A stretch of DNA of 64,000 nt, taken from positions 186,001 to 250,000 of the forward strand of contig NZ_JBHSTP010000002.1 of the NCBI RefSeq assembly GCF_042660285.1, read 5' to 3'. Of the stretch, positions 10,295 to 20,592 are shown one piece after another (position 1 is the stretch's first letter; every line of letters begins with the position of its first letter). The position numbers and the translations under genes are program-made. The notes beneath the pieces are model-generated. The model was given only the letters and a program-made list of their open reading frames with translations. It had not been told where the DNA came from and made no database searches. This DNA comes from Luethyella okanaganae. GTDB taxonomy: Bacteria > Actinomycetota > Actinomycetes > Actinomycetales > Microbacteriaceae.

Positions 10295-10566
10295 TCAGCA
10301 CGGTCGGCCCCGAAACCAGGATCTATCTTCAGGCGCGGGTGATGTCACGGCCGGCTGCACTCCGGATATCCGCGGGGTAACCCAAAGGATGGGTGAGATG
10401 CCGTTGTCACGGAGGCGCTCGTCGGCGGCCTGGACTCCGGCTTGTAGCCAGACATTGACGCGTTCGACGGCTTCGACGTCGCGGATCGGGTCAAGATGCG
10501 CTGCGTCAGCAGCGCGACCGCGCTCAAAGCGAGAGCGGTCCGGCCAGGCTGTCTCTTCCTAGTCAT
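10295..10566 (-). pseudogene. Frameshifted remnant with signal-peptide-like start
   Basis: An ATG at 10566 begins MTRKRQPGRTALALSAVALL, like an export signal. About 25 residues later the protein-like sequence continues in another frame (DVEAVERVNVWLQAGVQAAD, GISPILWVTPRI) to a TGA at 10295. I cannot name the family. The remaining stretch 10567-10697 holds no gene. Confidence 0.35.
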
Positions 10567-10697
10567 GATGATGTCTCCCTTGATCCGTGACTTCTGGAGA
10601 CGAACTCCGCCCCCCGTCGCGCCGCACGAGCCATCACCGTTGGCTAACCCTGTTGGCGAAAACCCTAACCACGGCTAAACTGTAACAGTCGACCGAC

Positions 10698-10711
10698 ACA
10701 GTTCGAACTGT
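10698..10711. promoter_or_regulatory. 14-bp perfect palindrome ACAGTTCGAACTGT
   Basis: Perfect palindrome 52 bases before the membrane-protein gene, with further AACTGT/ACAGTT half-sites at about 10678 and 10726. It is a candidate operator for the GntR/YtrA-like regulator encoded at the end of this two-gene operon. Confidence 0.55.
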
Positions 10712-10763
10712 ATCAAGTTCCTAAAACAGTTCAGAGGTGTTTTCAGGATGAGAGGAGAGCCGC

Positions 10764-11702
10764 ATGCTAATCGCGGCCATCACCGTCACCGCCGGACTCA
10801 TACTCGTGTTGGTATGGACCGCGGTGCGTTTACGTTTCTTCGTCCCGCAAGCCAGCGATGCCGCCCGACCAGTCCCCGTCGACCGCTCCGGGCTGATCCG
10901 GTCTGCGCGGCGTCGCATCACGCTGAGCATCGCCCTGACATTAGCTTCCGCGGCGACCGCCGTCATTCTCAACCAATCTCACCCGACGGCACTGGGTCTT
11001 ATTCTGGCGCTTGCTCCCGGCGGCGCTGCGATCGCGGGTCTTGCCGCGTTCGTTGTCTACCCGTCGCCTGCCATCCAGAAAAGCCCACTGCGCACTGCGT
11101 CGTTGCGCCGCCGCACGCCGTGGAGCTTCGGAGCCCGCTGGGAGTTGCTGATGCCCGTGAGCGCTGCAGTCGCGCTCATCGCCTACCTCGTCACGACCGG
11201 CCTTTCAGCTAGCCTCGACCAAGACGGGCTATCGCGAGCTTTGTCCCGAGCGGATCCGCTCAGTACTCGCGTCACGACCCCTTACCCCGGCTGGTATTAC
11301 GCCGCCCCCCTCATCGCCATGACCATCATTCTTCTTCTCTGCGCGTGGATTGCGCTGCGACGCATCGCAGTTGCACCGGCACCATCCGATGAGGAGTCCG
11401 CGATCGCGGACGACTACTGGCGCCAGCGCACCACCCGGTTCATCGTGCTGCTGACCACCAGCGCGATACTCAGCTATGCGGCGGGCGTCCTCGCCTTCGG
11501 CGGCGCCGCCACCACACGCATAGCTACGAGCATCGACGCAAGTGGCACACCGGTGACGACAGCAGACGACCTGGTAGCAGGTATCGTGCAGATCGGGATC
11601 TCGATCCTCTTCGCAGTTGCCGCAACCGGCATGCTGGGGAGCCTGATCAAACGCGTCGTCGCCTTCTGGACGGTGAGGACGCCGGAAACCGTGAACGCGT
11701 GA
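10764..11702 (+). CDS. Multi-pass membrane protein of unknown function
   Basis: 312 aa with about six or seven hydrophobic segments: residues 1-22, 55-68, 75-98, 128-146, 178-200, 228-245 and 275-295. A polar extracytoplasmic loop lies between the middle helices. No catalytic motif is recognised. It overlaps the following GntR-family regulator by GTGA, so the pair is one transcription unit. YtrA-type regulators commonly control membrane-protein or ABC operons, which fits a regulator/effector pair. Start context: AGGAGAG about ten bases upstream. Confidence 0.75.
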   Translation: MLIAAITVTAGLILVLVWTAVRLRFFVPQASDAARPVPVDRSGLIRSARRRITLSIALTLASAATAVILNQSHPTALGLILALAPGGAAIAGLAAFVVYPSPAIQKSPLRTASLRRRTPWSFGARWELLMPVSAAVALIAYLVTTGLSASLDQDGLSRALSRADPLSTRVTTPYPGWYYAAPLIAMTIILLLCAWIALRRIAVAPAPSDEESAIADDYWRQRTTRFIVLLTTSAILSYAAGVLAFGGAATTRIATSIDASGTPVTTADDLVAGIVQIGISILFAVAATGMLGSLIKRVVAFWTVRTPETVNA

Positions 11703-12073
11703 TCACGATCGACGAGAGCAGCCCGGTTCCGGTCTTCGACCAGATTTGCCACCAACTCGATGGACTGATCCGCACCGGCTTGCTCCCTGCCGAGCACAAA
11801 CTACCGTCCGTGCGACAACTCGCCGCCGACCTCCAGATCGCCCCTGGCACGGTCCTGCGCGCCTACGCCGAACTCGATACCAAAGGACTCATCGAAACCA
11901 GACGCGGACGCGCCGCTCGCGTCAAACCCCACCAGCAAGTGCCCGCCGATGTGGTCGCAGCGGCGCGAGCCCTCGCCGATGCCGCGCACGCCAACCGGAT
12001 CGACCTCACCTCAGCACTCGGCGCCGTCCGCGCCCTCTGGGACAAGGGATCATCCTCAGCGACGCTCTTCTAA
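11699..12073 (+). CDS. GntR-family regulator, YtrA subgroup
   Basis: 124-aa DNA-binding protein. The winged helix covers residues 10-75 (PVFDQICHQLDGLIRTGLLP, then KLPSVRQLAADLQIAPGTVL, a classic GntR recognition region). Only a short C-terminal helical tail follows, as in YtrA-type members. It starts with GTG at 11699, overlapping the upstream stop. It probably represses its own operon through the palindrome at 10698. The effector is unknown. From 12074 to 12356 I see only a repeated TGATACATCACC and no gene. Confidence 0.88.
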   Translation: MITIDESSPVPVFDQICHQLDGLIRTGLLPAEHKLPSVRQLAADLQIAPGTVLRAYAELDTKGLIETRRGRAARVKPHQQVPADVVAAARALADAAHANRIDLTSALGAVRALWDKGSSSATLF

Positions 12074-12356
12074 CCCCGACGCATACGACCCACCCTGATA
12101 CATCACCCTCTGATACATCACCGGGATCGCAGCAGCGCGGGTTGCGATCTCACCACCAAGCGAATGCAGGACTAGAGGCACGTTGAGACCAGGGGAGCCC
12201 CAGCGCACCTCTTGTCCTGCGTTTCTGCACGGGGCGGGGCCGGAGCCCGCGACGACGGCTCTATGGGGGAGACCTGCAACATGACTCGTGACAGGGATCA
12301 CCCTCCGAGTGAATTCTTGTCGCCCTCCCCCTTGAGGTGCACACGGGCCCTGGGCA

Positions 12357-12890
12357 CTACCGGTGCGGAGGGCGATCGGCGCGGGTCGGATGCTCGGCGT
12401 CGATGGCGGCCAGCATGCTCTCCTGCAGCATGCCGAGCCACTCGTAGACGCCAAACACGGCCTGGGCCGCCTCCGACGCGAGGTCGGGCGCATCCGCATC
12501 GTCGTGGATGCCCAGGCGCTCGGCGAGGGTGAGCCGGAGCTCCGTGAGCAGACGCAGCCAGGTCCAGCGCGCGGGCTCGTCGACCACGATCTCGATCGCC
12601 GGCGAGTGGGGGTCGCGTGGCGCAGCCGCGAGAGCCGAACGGACCACGTCGACACCCGCGAGACGGGTCGCCCGCAGCTCGTCACGGGTGAATCGGCTGA
12701 ACTCCGACGATGCCCGAGAGTCATCGGGGTAGGCATCCGGAAAGAGCCGGCCGAGTGCAGGGTCGCCGCCGACCGGTGCGCCGTCAAGGAGCGATGCGTA
12801 TTGCCTGGCGAGATCCTCGAGGACCTCGACCTCCAGAGGCTCGAGAAGCACGAGCACCCGGCCGTCCGCCTCGAGCCGCACGCCGATCAC
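12357..12890 (-). CDS. DUF2017 family protein
   Basis: About 177 aa, cytoplasmic. The segment EPLEVEVLEDLARQYASLL and the C-terminal block EAAQAVFGVYEWLGMLQESM are characteristic of the actinobacterial DUF2017 family, which commonly lies next to clpS. I prefer GTG at 12890 because it overlaps the clpS stop (GTGA) and gives the usual short N-terminus; an ATG at 12917 inside clpS is the alternative. No biochemical role is established for the family. Its position at the end of the heat-shock operon suggests a link to Clp proteolysis. Confidence 0.82.
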   Translation of the reverse strand: MIGVRLEADGRVLVLLEPLEVEVLEDLARQYASLLDGAPVGGDPALGRLFPDAYPDDSRASSEFSRFTRDELRATRLAGVDVVRSALAAAPRDPHSPAIEIVVDEPARWTWLRLLTELRLTLAERLGIHDDADAPDLASEAAQAVFGVYEWLGMLQESMLAAIDAEHPTRADRPPHR

Positions 12891-13183
12891 ACGTCCGCCT
12901 TGACGACCGTCGCCCACAGCCCGAAACCGTGCATCGCCTCAGCGTGGCGCTCCATCTCCTCGCGATTTCCGGTCGCGACGACCGCCCGCCCCTCGTTGTG
13001 AACGAGCAGCATCAGCCTATCCGCCTCCGCGCGCTCGTATCCGAAATAGCTTCGGAAGACAAAGGACACATAGGACATGAGGTTGACGGGATCGTTCCAG
13101 ACGATCACCTGCCACGGAACATCGGCGAGCGCGACCGGATCGACATGCTCGCTGACACCGGGACGTGCCTCGGTCAGCTGCAT
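12887..13183 (-). CDS. clpS: ATP-dependent Clp protease adaptor ClpS
   Basis: 98 aa, typical length. ClpS binds N-degron substrates and hands them to the Clp ATPase. The core PWQVIVWNDPVNLMSYV holds the N-end-rule binding residues (Asn-Asp), followed by the helix with HNEGRAVVATGNREE and the C-terminal HGFGLWATV. The start ATG at 13183 (MQLTEARPGV) lies 16 bases after the hspR stop, so clpS appears to be read with the chaperone operon. That suggests heat-shock control of N-degron recognition in this organism, which is an inference from spacing. Confidence 0.92.
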   Translation of the reverse strand: MQLTEARPGVSEHVDPVALADVPWQVIVWNDPVNLMSYVSFVFRSYFGYERAEADRLMLLVHNEGRAVVATGNREEMERHAEAMHGFGLWATVVKADV

Positions 13184-13199
13184 CGTCGCGTCCGCCCGT

Positions 13200-13616
13200 T
13201 CACGAATGATCGAGTGGGCGCCACACGACGACCGCATTGGACCGACGCACGCGGGTGCCTGTCTTGAGTGAGATGACATCGCCCTCCGTCCCGGCGGCGA
13301 AAACGCGCCGCCCGGGGCGGTTGAGCATCTCATCGGCGAGCGCCGCCTCGAGCTCGTGCACGCGCGCGGTGAGCGTGGTGACCCGATTCTCGAGTTCGAG
13401 AATGCGGCGGATGCCCTCAAGGCTCACTCCCTCAGCGCCGAGCCGCGCGATCTCACGCAGTTGCAGAACGTCGTGCATGGAATAGCGCCTCGACTTGCCC
13501 GCGGTGCGGGTCGGCGACACCAGTCCGAGACGATCGTACTGGCGCAGTGTCTGCGGGTGCATCGCGGCGAGTTCGGCCGCGACCGAAATCACGAAGATCG
13601 GGGCGAACTCGTCCAT
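13200..13616 (-). CDS. hspR: Heat-shock repressor HspR (MerR family)
   Basis: 138 aa. MerR-type winged helix at residues 8-60 (ISVAAELAAMHPQTLRQYDR, RRYSMHDVLQLREI), followed by a coiled-coil segment RILELENRVTTLTARVHELE. HspR binds HAIR sequences together with DnaK and represses the dnaK operon. The gene is in the expected place after dnaJ with a 5-base gap, and two HAIR elements sit before dnaK. This gives a complete autoregulated circuit in the window. Confidence 0.94.
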   Translation of the reverse strand: MDEFAPIFVISVAAELAAMHPQTLRQYDRLGLVSPTRTAGKSRRYSMHDVLQLREIARLGAEGVSLEGIRRILELENRVTTLTARVHELEAALADEMLNRPGRRVFAAGTEGDVISLKTGTRVRRSNAVVVWRPLDHS

Positions 13617-13621
13617 GGGCT

Positions 13622-14608
13622 TCAGCCTCGCGCCTTGGCGAGCAGTTCGTCGCGTGGGTTCTCATGGGGAAGGGCCGCGGTGAACGCTTCGAGCGCAGCC
13701 TCGGCATCCTTCGACAATCGGGATGGGACGGCGACCTGCACGACCACGAGCAGATCGCCCGTGCCCTTCGCCGTCGAGACACCACGCCCCTTGACTCGCA
13801 GAACCCTCCCGCTCGGCGTTCCGGGCGCGACCCGGAGCTTCACCGGATCGCCGCCGAGCGTCGGAACCTCGATCGTCGCGCCGAGCGCGGCCTCGGCGAA
13901 GGTGACCGGCACGGTGACCCGCAGGTTGAGTCCGTCGCGCTCGAAGACGGGGTGCTTGCGCACCGTCACGGTGAGGACGATGTCGCCGGCCTCGCCACCG
14001 TCCGGCGACGGCTGACCTTTGCCGCGCAGCTTGATCTTCTGCCCGTCGGCGACGCCGGCGGGAATCTTGACCTTGATCGGACGGCCGTCTGAGGCCTGCA
14101 GGGTGATCGTGTCGCCCTTCGTCGCGGTGACGAAGTCGATCGTCGTCGTCGCGGTCACGTCGCGGCCCCGCGTCGGCCCGCCGTAGCCGCGGAATCCACC
14201 GCTCGTCTGACCGAAGCGCCCGGTGCCGAACACGCCGCCGAGCAGGTCGTCGAACTCGCCGCTCTGCTGGAACGTGTACTGCTGACCTCGGCCGGCGTTG
14301 CCGAACATGCCGCCGAAGACGTCTTCGAAACCACCGTGCTGGCCGGCCCCGCCCGCCGTGAAGCGGGCGCCGCCGCCCATGGCGCGCACGGCGTCGTACT
14401 CCTTGCGCTGTTCGGGATCCGCGAGCACGGAATGCGCCTCGCTGATCTCCTTGAACTTCGCCTCTGCGGCAGCGTCACCCGGGTTGGAGTCCGGATGATA
14501 CGTTCGGGCGAGCGTGCGATACGTCTTCTTGAGCTCGGCCGGTGTCACATCCTTGGAGACGCCGAGGATCTTGTAGAAGTCCTTGTCAAACCAGTCCTGG
14601 CTCGCCAC
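13622..14608 (-). CDS. dnaJ: DnaJ-type cochaperone lacking the zinc finger
   Basis: 328 aa. The J domain spans 9-70 with the essential HPD at 38-40 (RTYHPDSNPG). A Gly/Phe-rich region (75-150) follows, then the two substrate-binding beta-domains (GRDVTATTTIDF onward). The CxxCxGxG zinc-binding repeats of classical DnaJ are absent, so this is the CbpA-like type common beside hspR in actinobacteria. It stimulates DnaK ATPase and delivers clients. It lies 68 bases after grpE in the same operon. Confidence 0.92.
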   Translation of the reverse strand: MASQDWFDKDFYKILGVSKDVTPAELKKTYRTLARTYHPDSNPGDAAAEAKFKEISEAHSVLADPEQRKEYDAVRAMGGGARFTAGGAGQHGGFEDVFGGMFGNAGRGQQYTFQQSGEFDDLLGGVFGTGRFGQTSGGFRGYGGPTRGRDVTATTTIDFVTATKGDTITLQASDGRPIKVKIPAGVADGQKIKLRGKGQPSPDGGEAGDIVLTVTVRKHPVFERDGLNLRVTVPVTFAEAALGATIEVPTLGGDPVKLRVAPGTPSGRVLRVKGRGVSTAKGTGDLLVVVQVAVPSRLSKDAEAALEAFTAALPHENPRDELLAKARG

Positions 14609-14676
14609 CGACGCCTCCTTTCCTGTTGTGTCGCCGCGTGGTCAATGGTGCCCCGAACGGAGGCCTCCCCGCGAAG

Positions 14677-15330
14677 CTACGCGGGAACCTTCACGACGAC
14701 CTTGGCCGCGCGCAGCATCGTCGACCCGAGATAATAGCCCGTCTCGACGACATCGGCGACGATCTCAGCCTCGACCTCGTCGCTCGGCTGCTGGAAGATC
14801 GCCTCGTGGATGTTGTGGTCGAAGAGGTCGCCGACGTTGCCGAACGGTGTGAGACCGAGCCGCTCGATGCTGGAACGCAGCTTGGCCGCGATCGTGGCGA
14901 AGGGTGCGTCGCTCTCGAGGTCGCCGTGCTTCTCGGCACGATCGAGGTCGTCGAGCACGGGCAGCAGCACACGCACCGCTTCACCGATCGCGCGCTCCCG
15001 TTCCACCTCCCGGTTGGCCTCGGTGCGCTTGCGGTAGTTGGCGTACTCTGCCGTCACCCGTTTGAGGTCGTGGAGGTGCTGCTCTGCGAGATCCTCGGCG
15101 CTGCTTTGGCCGGAGAGGAAGCTCAGGTCGGCTTCACTCAGGCTCGTCTCGACGTCTGGGCCTTCATAGCCGTCGTCCGCCAGGCCGTCGGCCTCCGCGC
15201 TCTCGCTCTCCTCGCCCTCGGGAGCCGGCACGCTCTCGTCGGCGCCATCGGCATCGGGCTGGCGAACCTCACCGGTCTCCGGATCCGGTTCTCCCGAGCC
15301 TGTCGAAGGGTCGTGGTTCTGCTCGGACAT
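14677..15330 (-). CDS. grpE: Nucleotide exchange factor GrpE
   Basis: 217 aa. An acidic, low-complexity N-terminus (1-75) precedes the coiled-coil (DLKRVTAEYANYRKRTEANR) and the C-terminal beta domain (GDLFDHNIHEAIFQ, GYYLGSTMLRAAKV). It exchanges ADP on DnaK. The start is two bases from the dnaK stop. Residues 8-14 (PSTGSGE) are encoded by a copy of the short palindromic repeat that also occurs in the sulfur genes of this window. Confidence 0.94.
   Translation of the reverse strand: MSEQNHDPSTGSGEPDPETGEVRQPDADGADESVPAPEGEESESAEADGLADDGYEGPDVETSLSEADLSFLSGQSSAEDLAEQHLHDLKRVTAEYANYRKRTEANREVERERAIGEAVRVLLPVLDDLDRAEKHGDLESDAPFATIAAKLRSSIERLGLTPFGNVGDLFDHNIHEAIFQQPSDEVEAEIVADVVETGYYLGSTMLRAAKVVVKVPA
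15296..15307. repeat. Short palindromic-repeat copy GAGCCTGTCGAA inside grpE
   Basis: Core copy of the repeat family found at 30159, 30188, 31292, 34700, 34811, 36301, 36333 and 41778; here it reads as PSTGSGE in the disordered N-terminus of GrpE. Confidence 0.75.
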
Positions 15331-15332
15331 GG

Positions 15333-17204
<1,872 letters not shown>

Positions 17205-17296
17205 GTGTTTTCTCCTTCTGCCGGCCGCAGATCCTGTCTCACCACCGACGATTGGCCCGGCCTTCCTGGCCCGCGACCGAAGTCATTATGTCAAGA

Positions 17297-17317
17297 CTTG
17301 AGCCTTAACGACTCAAG
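17297..17317 (-). promoter_or_regulatory. HAIR operator 1 for HspR
   Basis: CTTGAGC-N7-ACTCAAG, one mismatch from the HAIR consensus (CTTGAGT-N7-ACTCAAG). It lies just upstream of the dnaK promoter; CATAAT at 17285-17290 on the minus strand is a candidate -10 box. Confidence 0.92.
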
Positions 17318-17359
17318 TGTCGCAGGTAGCGTTTTCCCTGTCAAGCTGACAGAGAAAGA

Positions 17360-17380
17360 GTTGAGTCACTCTGACTCAAC
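17360..17380 (-). promoter_or_regulatory. HAIR operator 2 for HspR
   Basis: GTTGAGT-N7-ACTCAAC, a symmetric HAIR variant extended by GA/TC on both sides. The two HAIR centres are 63 bases apart, about six helical turns, suitable for cooperative HspR binding. Confidence 0.88.
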
Positions 17381-17578
17381 TCTCAGGAAGCCTGCCTCCC
17401 GACGGCATGAACACCCGGTGGCTTGAGGCAGCGTGTAGTTCCGAGTCATCTCGTCGGTTTCCAGGCCTGTCGGTCGCGTGTCAGTCTTCCGACCCTCTTG
17501 TGAGGGCGGGACCTGGCGCGCGACGACGTCCACGGAAACAGAGACCGTGGTCGTGCCATCGGAAAGCGTGACCGACAC
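17366..17578 (-). other. 70-codon open frame of uncertain reality next to the LazF-like remnant
   Basis: A GTG-initiated frame starting VSVTLSDGTTTVSVSVDVV and ending in a Cys/Ser-containing stretch (ATGCSCRREAGF). Its 3' end runs into HAIR 2, so it may be accidental. It could be a remnant of a RiPP precursor or of a phage-tail-like protein; neither is demonstrated. The rest of 17381-17652 shows no gene. Confidence 0.2.
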
Positions 17579-17652
17579 GGAACGTCGCAGGCACAGGCTT
17601 GCTCGATCTATCTTTCTGTATCCACTGAAGCGGCTAGTAGAACTTGGTTCGG

Positions 17653-19080
17653 TTAGTCCGGCGCGCCGGGAGCAGGTTCAGTAGATGAGGAGAAGGATGA
17701 TCGCAGTCCGGAGTTCGCGGAGAGCGATCTTAGGAGGCGATCGAGGCGCACGATAAGGAAGACGATCGCGGGCAGCCCGGCAAGCGACACCTTGTCCGTC
17801 GACGGTTGGTCCAGGCTGAAGTACGGGGAGGCAGCGAGCAGCGTCGAATCTTCGACGTGCACCGGAATGCCCTGAAGGGTCGAGGTGATTGAATCGAAGC
17901 GGTAAGCACCGACCGGGAGCCCATCGACGCCGCGGGCCAACACGACGATCTCGGTGGGGTGTCGCTTGCCCGGGCTCGCGTAAGCGAGCCGCCCCCCCAG
18001 CGGACACGATGCCCGCGGACCATGACAGCAGGGTTGCGAGGCACTCGAGGTCGAGGGAGCCCGCGTAGCTCCCGTATGCGCTGTGCCGCGCGAAGACAGC
18101 CTCCGACAAGAGTCCGGGCAGCGAACCAGGAAGGAGCGGGAACAGGGCTCCGAGGCTGGGGCGCGTGGACTCCGGGAGCCCCGTGTCAACCGGGAATTGA
18201 TCTGTCTTTGATGCTCCGTACTTACTGGCGTCCAGGTACGCGAGGTCGGCGCGGGTGGGGCCGGATGACCGATCGGCGCCGAAGTACTGTGCGGATGCGA
18301 TTCGCGACATCAGCCAGGCAAGCATCCGCTCATCATCGATCCCCACCGCGAGCCGATTGTGGAGCATGTGGATCTGGGACCACAGGATGCGCTCTTTTGG
18401 GCTGGCGAGCGGTTCGCGTCGGGCCATTGCGGCGAGGTCCTCGAGATAGCTGCGCAGCGAGTGCGACCACATGGAGTAGAGGTCATCGCCGCCGAACGCG
18501 GTCACGGCGGTGAGCTGCTTCTGGCGACCGAGCCAGCGGGTCTCTGACGACTCGAACTGCGGTCGGCGTGAGCACGCAGCGCACTCGCGTCCCACGCCAC
18601 AACTTCACCGGAGTAGTCCCAGGATGCGTAGTAGCGGCGAGTTTCGCGCACGATCTGCTCGTTCGACCAGCCCGCGGAATCGAAGGCTATGAGGAGCAGG
18701 TCAGCGGCGATAGCTACTCGCCTGGACATGCTGTCTCGAGTGCTCGCGATGATCGCTAGGGAAATCCTGGAGCTTTCGCAGAAGAACTCTTCGGCCCGCG
18801 GGAGGGCTGCAGGCCCGCCATAGCGGCCCGTCTCGGGTTCATAGCCTTCAACAGTAACCATGCCGTCGTCGTTCCAAGCACTCAAGGAGACCGCCTCGAA
18901 TCGCGCGTAGAAGTTCTCCGGGCGATCGTGGATACCACTCTCCCGACCTCGGCATTGGTCCTCCAGCGCTGTGCGAGTGCGGATAGGGTGACCTCCGATG
19001 CTCCACTCAATCTGACTCGTAGATGCGGGCCTCCATCCCAGTAGCGAAGGAAGTACCAGAGCGCTGTCGTTGTCCTCACC
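17653..19080 (-). pseudogene. Broken LazF-like thiopeptide enzyme: SpaB_C elimination domain joined to SagB-type dehydrogenase
   Basis: Protein-like sequence passes through four frame segments. Near 19050 it starts WYFLRYWDGGPHLRVRLSG, the hallmark of the thiopeptide-type SpaB_C domain. After a break near 18925 it continues GYEPETGRYGG and SMSRRVAIAADLLL, and after a break near 18560 the domain ends with QIHMLHNRLAVGIDDER. The same frame then enters a SagB-type FMN azoline dehydrogenase (LATLLSWSAGIVSAGG). At a run of seven G on this strand (about 17993-17999) one base must be dropped to reach the SagB core LAYASPGKRHPTEIVVLARG. Such fusions (LazF in lactazole clusters) eliminate glutamate from Ser/Thr and oxidise azolines. 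No other cluster genes are visible. Confidence 0.6.
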
Positions 19081-19440
19081 ATGCACAACGACCATGTCCT
19101 TCGAAGCCAGCTTCTCGGGGCTGGAGCAGTCGACTACCTCACAAAGGACGTCGACCCGCGACAACTGGCAACCTGTGTGCGAACGGCCCGCATGAAACTC
19201 ACAGGCCTCGATGAGAACCCTCAACCTGCAGTGGAAAAGCCGTCGAGCGTTCTCTCTATCCGAGAAATCGAGATCCTACGGATGGTGGCTCAAGCGCACT
19301 CGAACCGTGAAATCGGCCTCAGGCTGGTTATCGCTGAAGGCACGGTAAAGCGCCACACAACCAACATTTATCTGAAGCTCGGCGCCACATCCCGGATCGA
19401 CGCCGTCAGGAAAGCCCGCATATTGGGGCTCCTGGGCTGA
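19063..19440 (+). pseudogene. NarL/LuxR-type response regulator lacking most of its receiver domain
   Basis: The frame starts abruptly with the last receiver strands (AVVVLTMHNDHVLRSQLLGA, DYLTKD with the conserved Lys). It continues into an intact LuxR helix-turn-helix (SIREIEILRMVAQAHSNREI, EGTVKRHTTNIYLKLG). The phosphoacceptor Asp and the start are missing, and the 5' junction falls exactly where the oppositely oriented LazF-like remnant begins. A recombination joint is the simplest reading. From an internal ATG at 19081 a 119-aa DNA-binding fragment could still be made. Confidence 0.75.
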
Positions 19441-19638
19441 AGTTCGAGATTTAGAGCCGGAGGGTTCCTCAATGCTCGGAGCGGCATTGAGGGGTATTGA
19501 CAACGAGCATGTATGGGATCGCGGTGACACCACATGGGACCTTTGACGCCAGTAGGTGGCGGCAGTTGGCCTTCCGCTTCCTCTTGCGATCGAGTTCACA
19601 GTGCTGCGCCAGCGGCAGCTCGCGTCTCGCCTACCGGC

Positions 19639-19835
19639 TCACGGGATGTCGTTGAGCATCTTCTCGAGGGAAGCCAGACGCGTGTCGATTGTGTTGAGCT
19701 GTTGCCTGATCGCGTCGAGCTGTGCCTTACTGACCCCCGCGTTGAGGGCACTACTCGGCGGATGCCCCATGTGACGATGAAGGTGAGAGGGATTAGCCCC
19801 CAAATTAGTGCCGATACCCATGTCCAGTCGTTCAT
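19639..19835 (-). pseudogene. Small PspB-like membrane/coiled-coil protein with frameshift
   Basis: The first frame gives MNDWTWVSALIWGLIPLTFI, one membrane helix followed by WGIRR. After a one-base shift near 19755 the other frame continues with a coiled coil (VSKAQLDAIRQQLNTIDTRL, ASLEKMLNDIP). Combined, a 60-65-aa protein of PspB-like architecture results. It starts two bases after the adjacent HTH gene, so the pair was an operon. Confidence 0.55.
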
Positions 19836-19836
19836 G

Positions 19837-20142
19837 TCAGTTCTCGCTTTCTCGCGTGGTTGCAGATCGGGGTTCGGATTCGACCGTCGCGCGGATGCTC
19901 TCGGGGGTCACAGTGATGGTGAATGGCTCAACCTCGTAGACTTTCAGAGCTTTGCCGTCGTCGGACAACATGAGGCGCCCGGTGAGTAGCCCGGCTTGTT
20001 CGAGGCGTTCCAAGTGCAGATAGAGCAGCGCGCGGGACATACCTACACGCCGGGCCAGTTCGCTTACGTGCGTAGGCCCCGCTGCGAGTTCCGCAATGAC
20101 GCGAAACCGCTGCACGCTGGCAACCGCGGTCAGTCTTTCCAC
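19837..20142 (-). CDS. ArsR-like winged-helix transcriptional regulator
   Basis: 101 aa. The winged helix spans residues 5-75 (RFRVIAELAAGPTHVSELAR, RALLYLHLERLEQAGLL, then a wing ending KALKVYEVEPF). No metal-binding cysteines are present. Regulators of this type paired with a small membrane protein are common in actinobacteria and probably control the adjoining gene, which is frameshifted here. The ligand is unknown. The interval 20143-20592 holds only a weak 33-codon frame (start near 20462, minus strand) and is clearly more AT-rich than average. Confidence 0.75.
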   Translation of the reverse strand: MERLTAVASVQRFRVIAELAAGPTHVSELARRVGMSRALLYLHLERLEQAGLLTGRLMLSDDGKALKVYEVEPFTITVTPESIRATVESEPRSATTRESEN

Positions 20143-20592
20143 TTCCTCGCTCAGTCTGATGCTGGCCTCCTTGCATGCGCAAGTTAATCATAACAGGTGC
20201 AAGCAGAGGACGCATCCAGAACAATAGCGTGGCGGCCAGGCGCCTGGCCGTTTGCCACACAAAAGCCGCGGACCACCACGCTAAGCGACACTGCTAAGCG
20301 GCCATCCACAACATGCTGCGACGAATCGACGACCCGGCAGATCACGGCAGCCGGTCCTACCTAAAGAGGTTTTGCTGCTGACGTACGAGTCCTTCGTCGC
20401 TGAGCGTCGCTGGGCGCTTGCGTTCTTGGATCGGGTGCGGTCGGGTAGTTATTCTCTTGCATCCGAAAGTATCCTCCCGCGACGGACCGTGGTTGGTCGG
20501 ATCGCACCGACGCCTTTGAGATCGAAGTCATAATTTTTTCGCGATGCTCTGCGGTGGGCGGGTCCGACCGCTTACGGTTGAAGCAGCGGGCG

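Noticed and set aside
13356..14092. Plus-strand frames opposite hspR and dnaJ
   Set aside because: Shadows of genes with clear HPD and MerR motifs on the minus strand.
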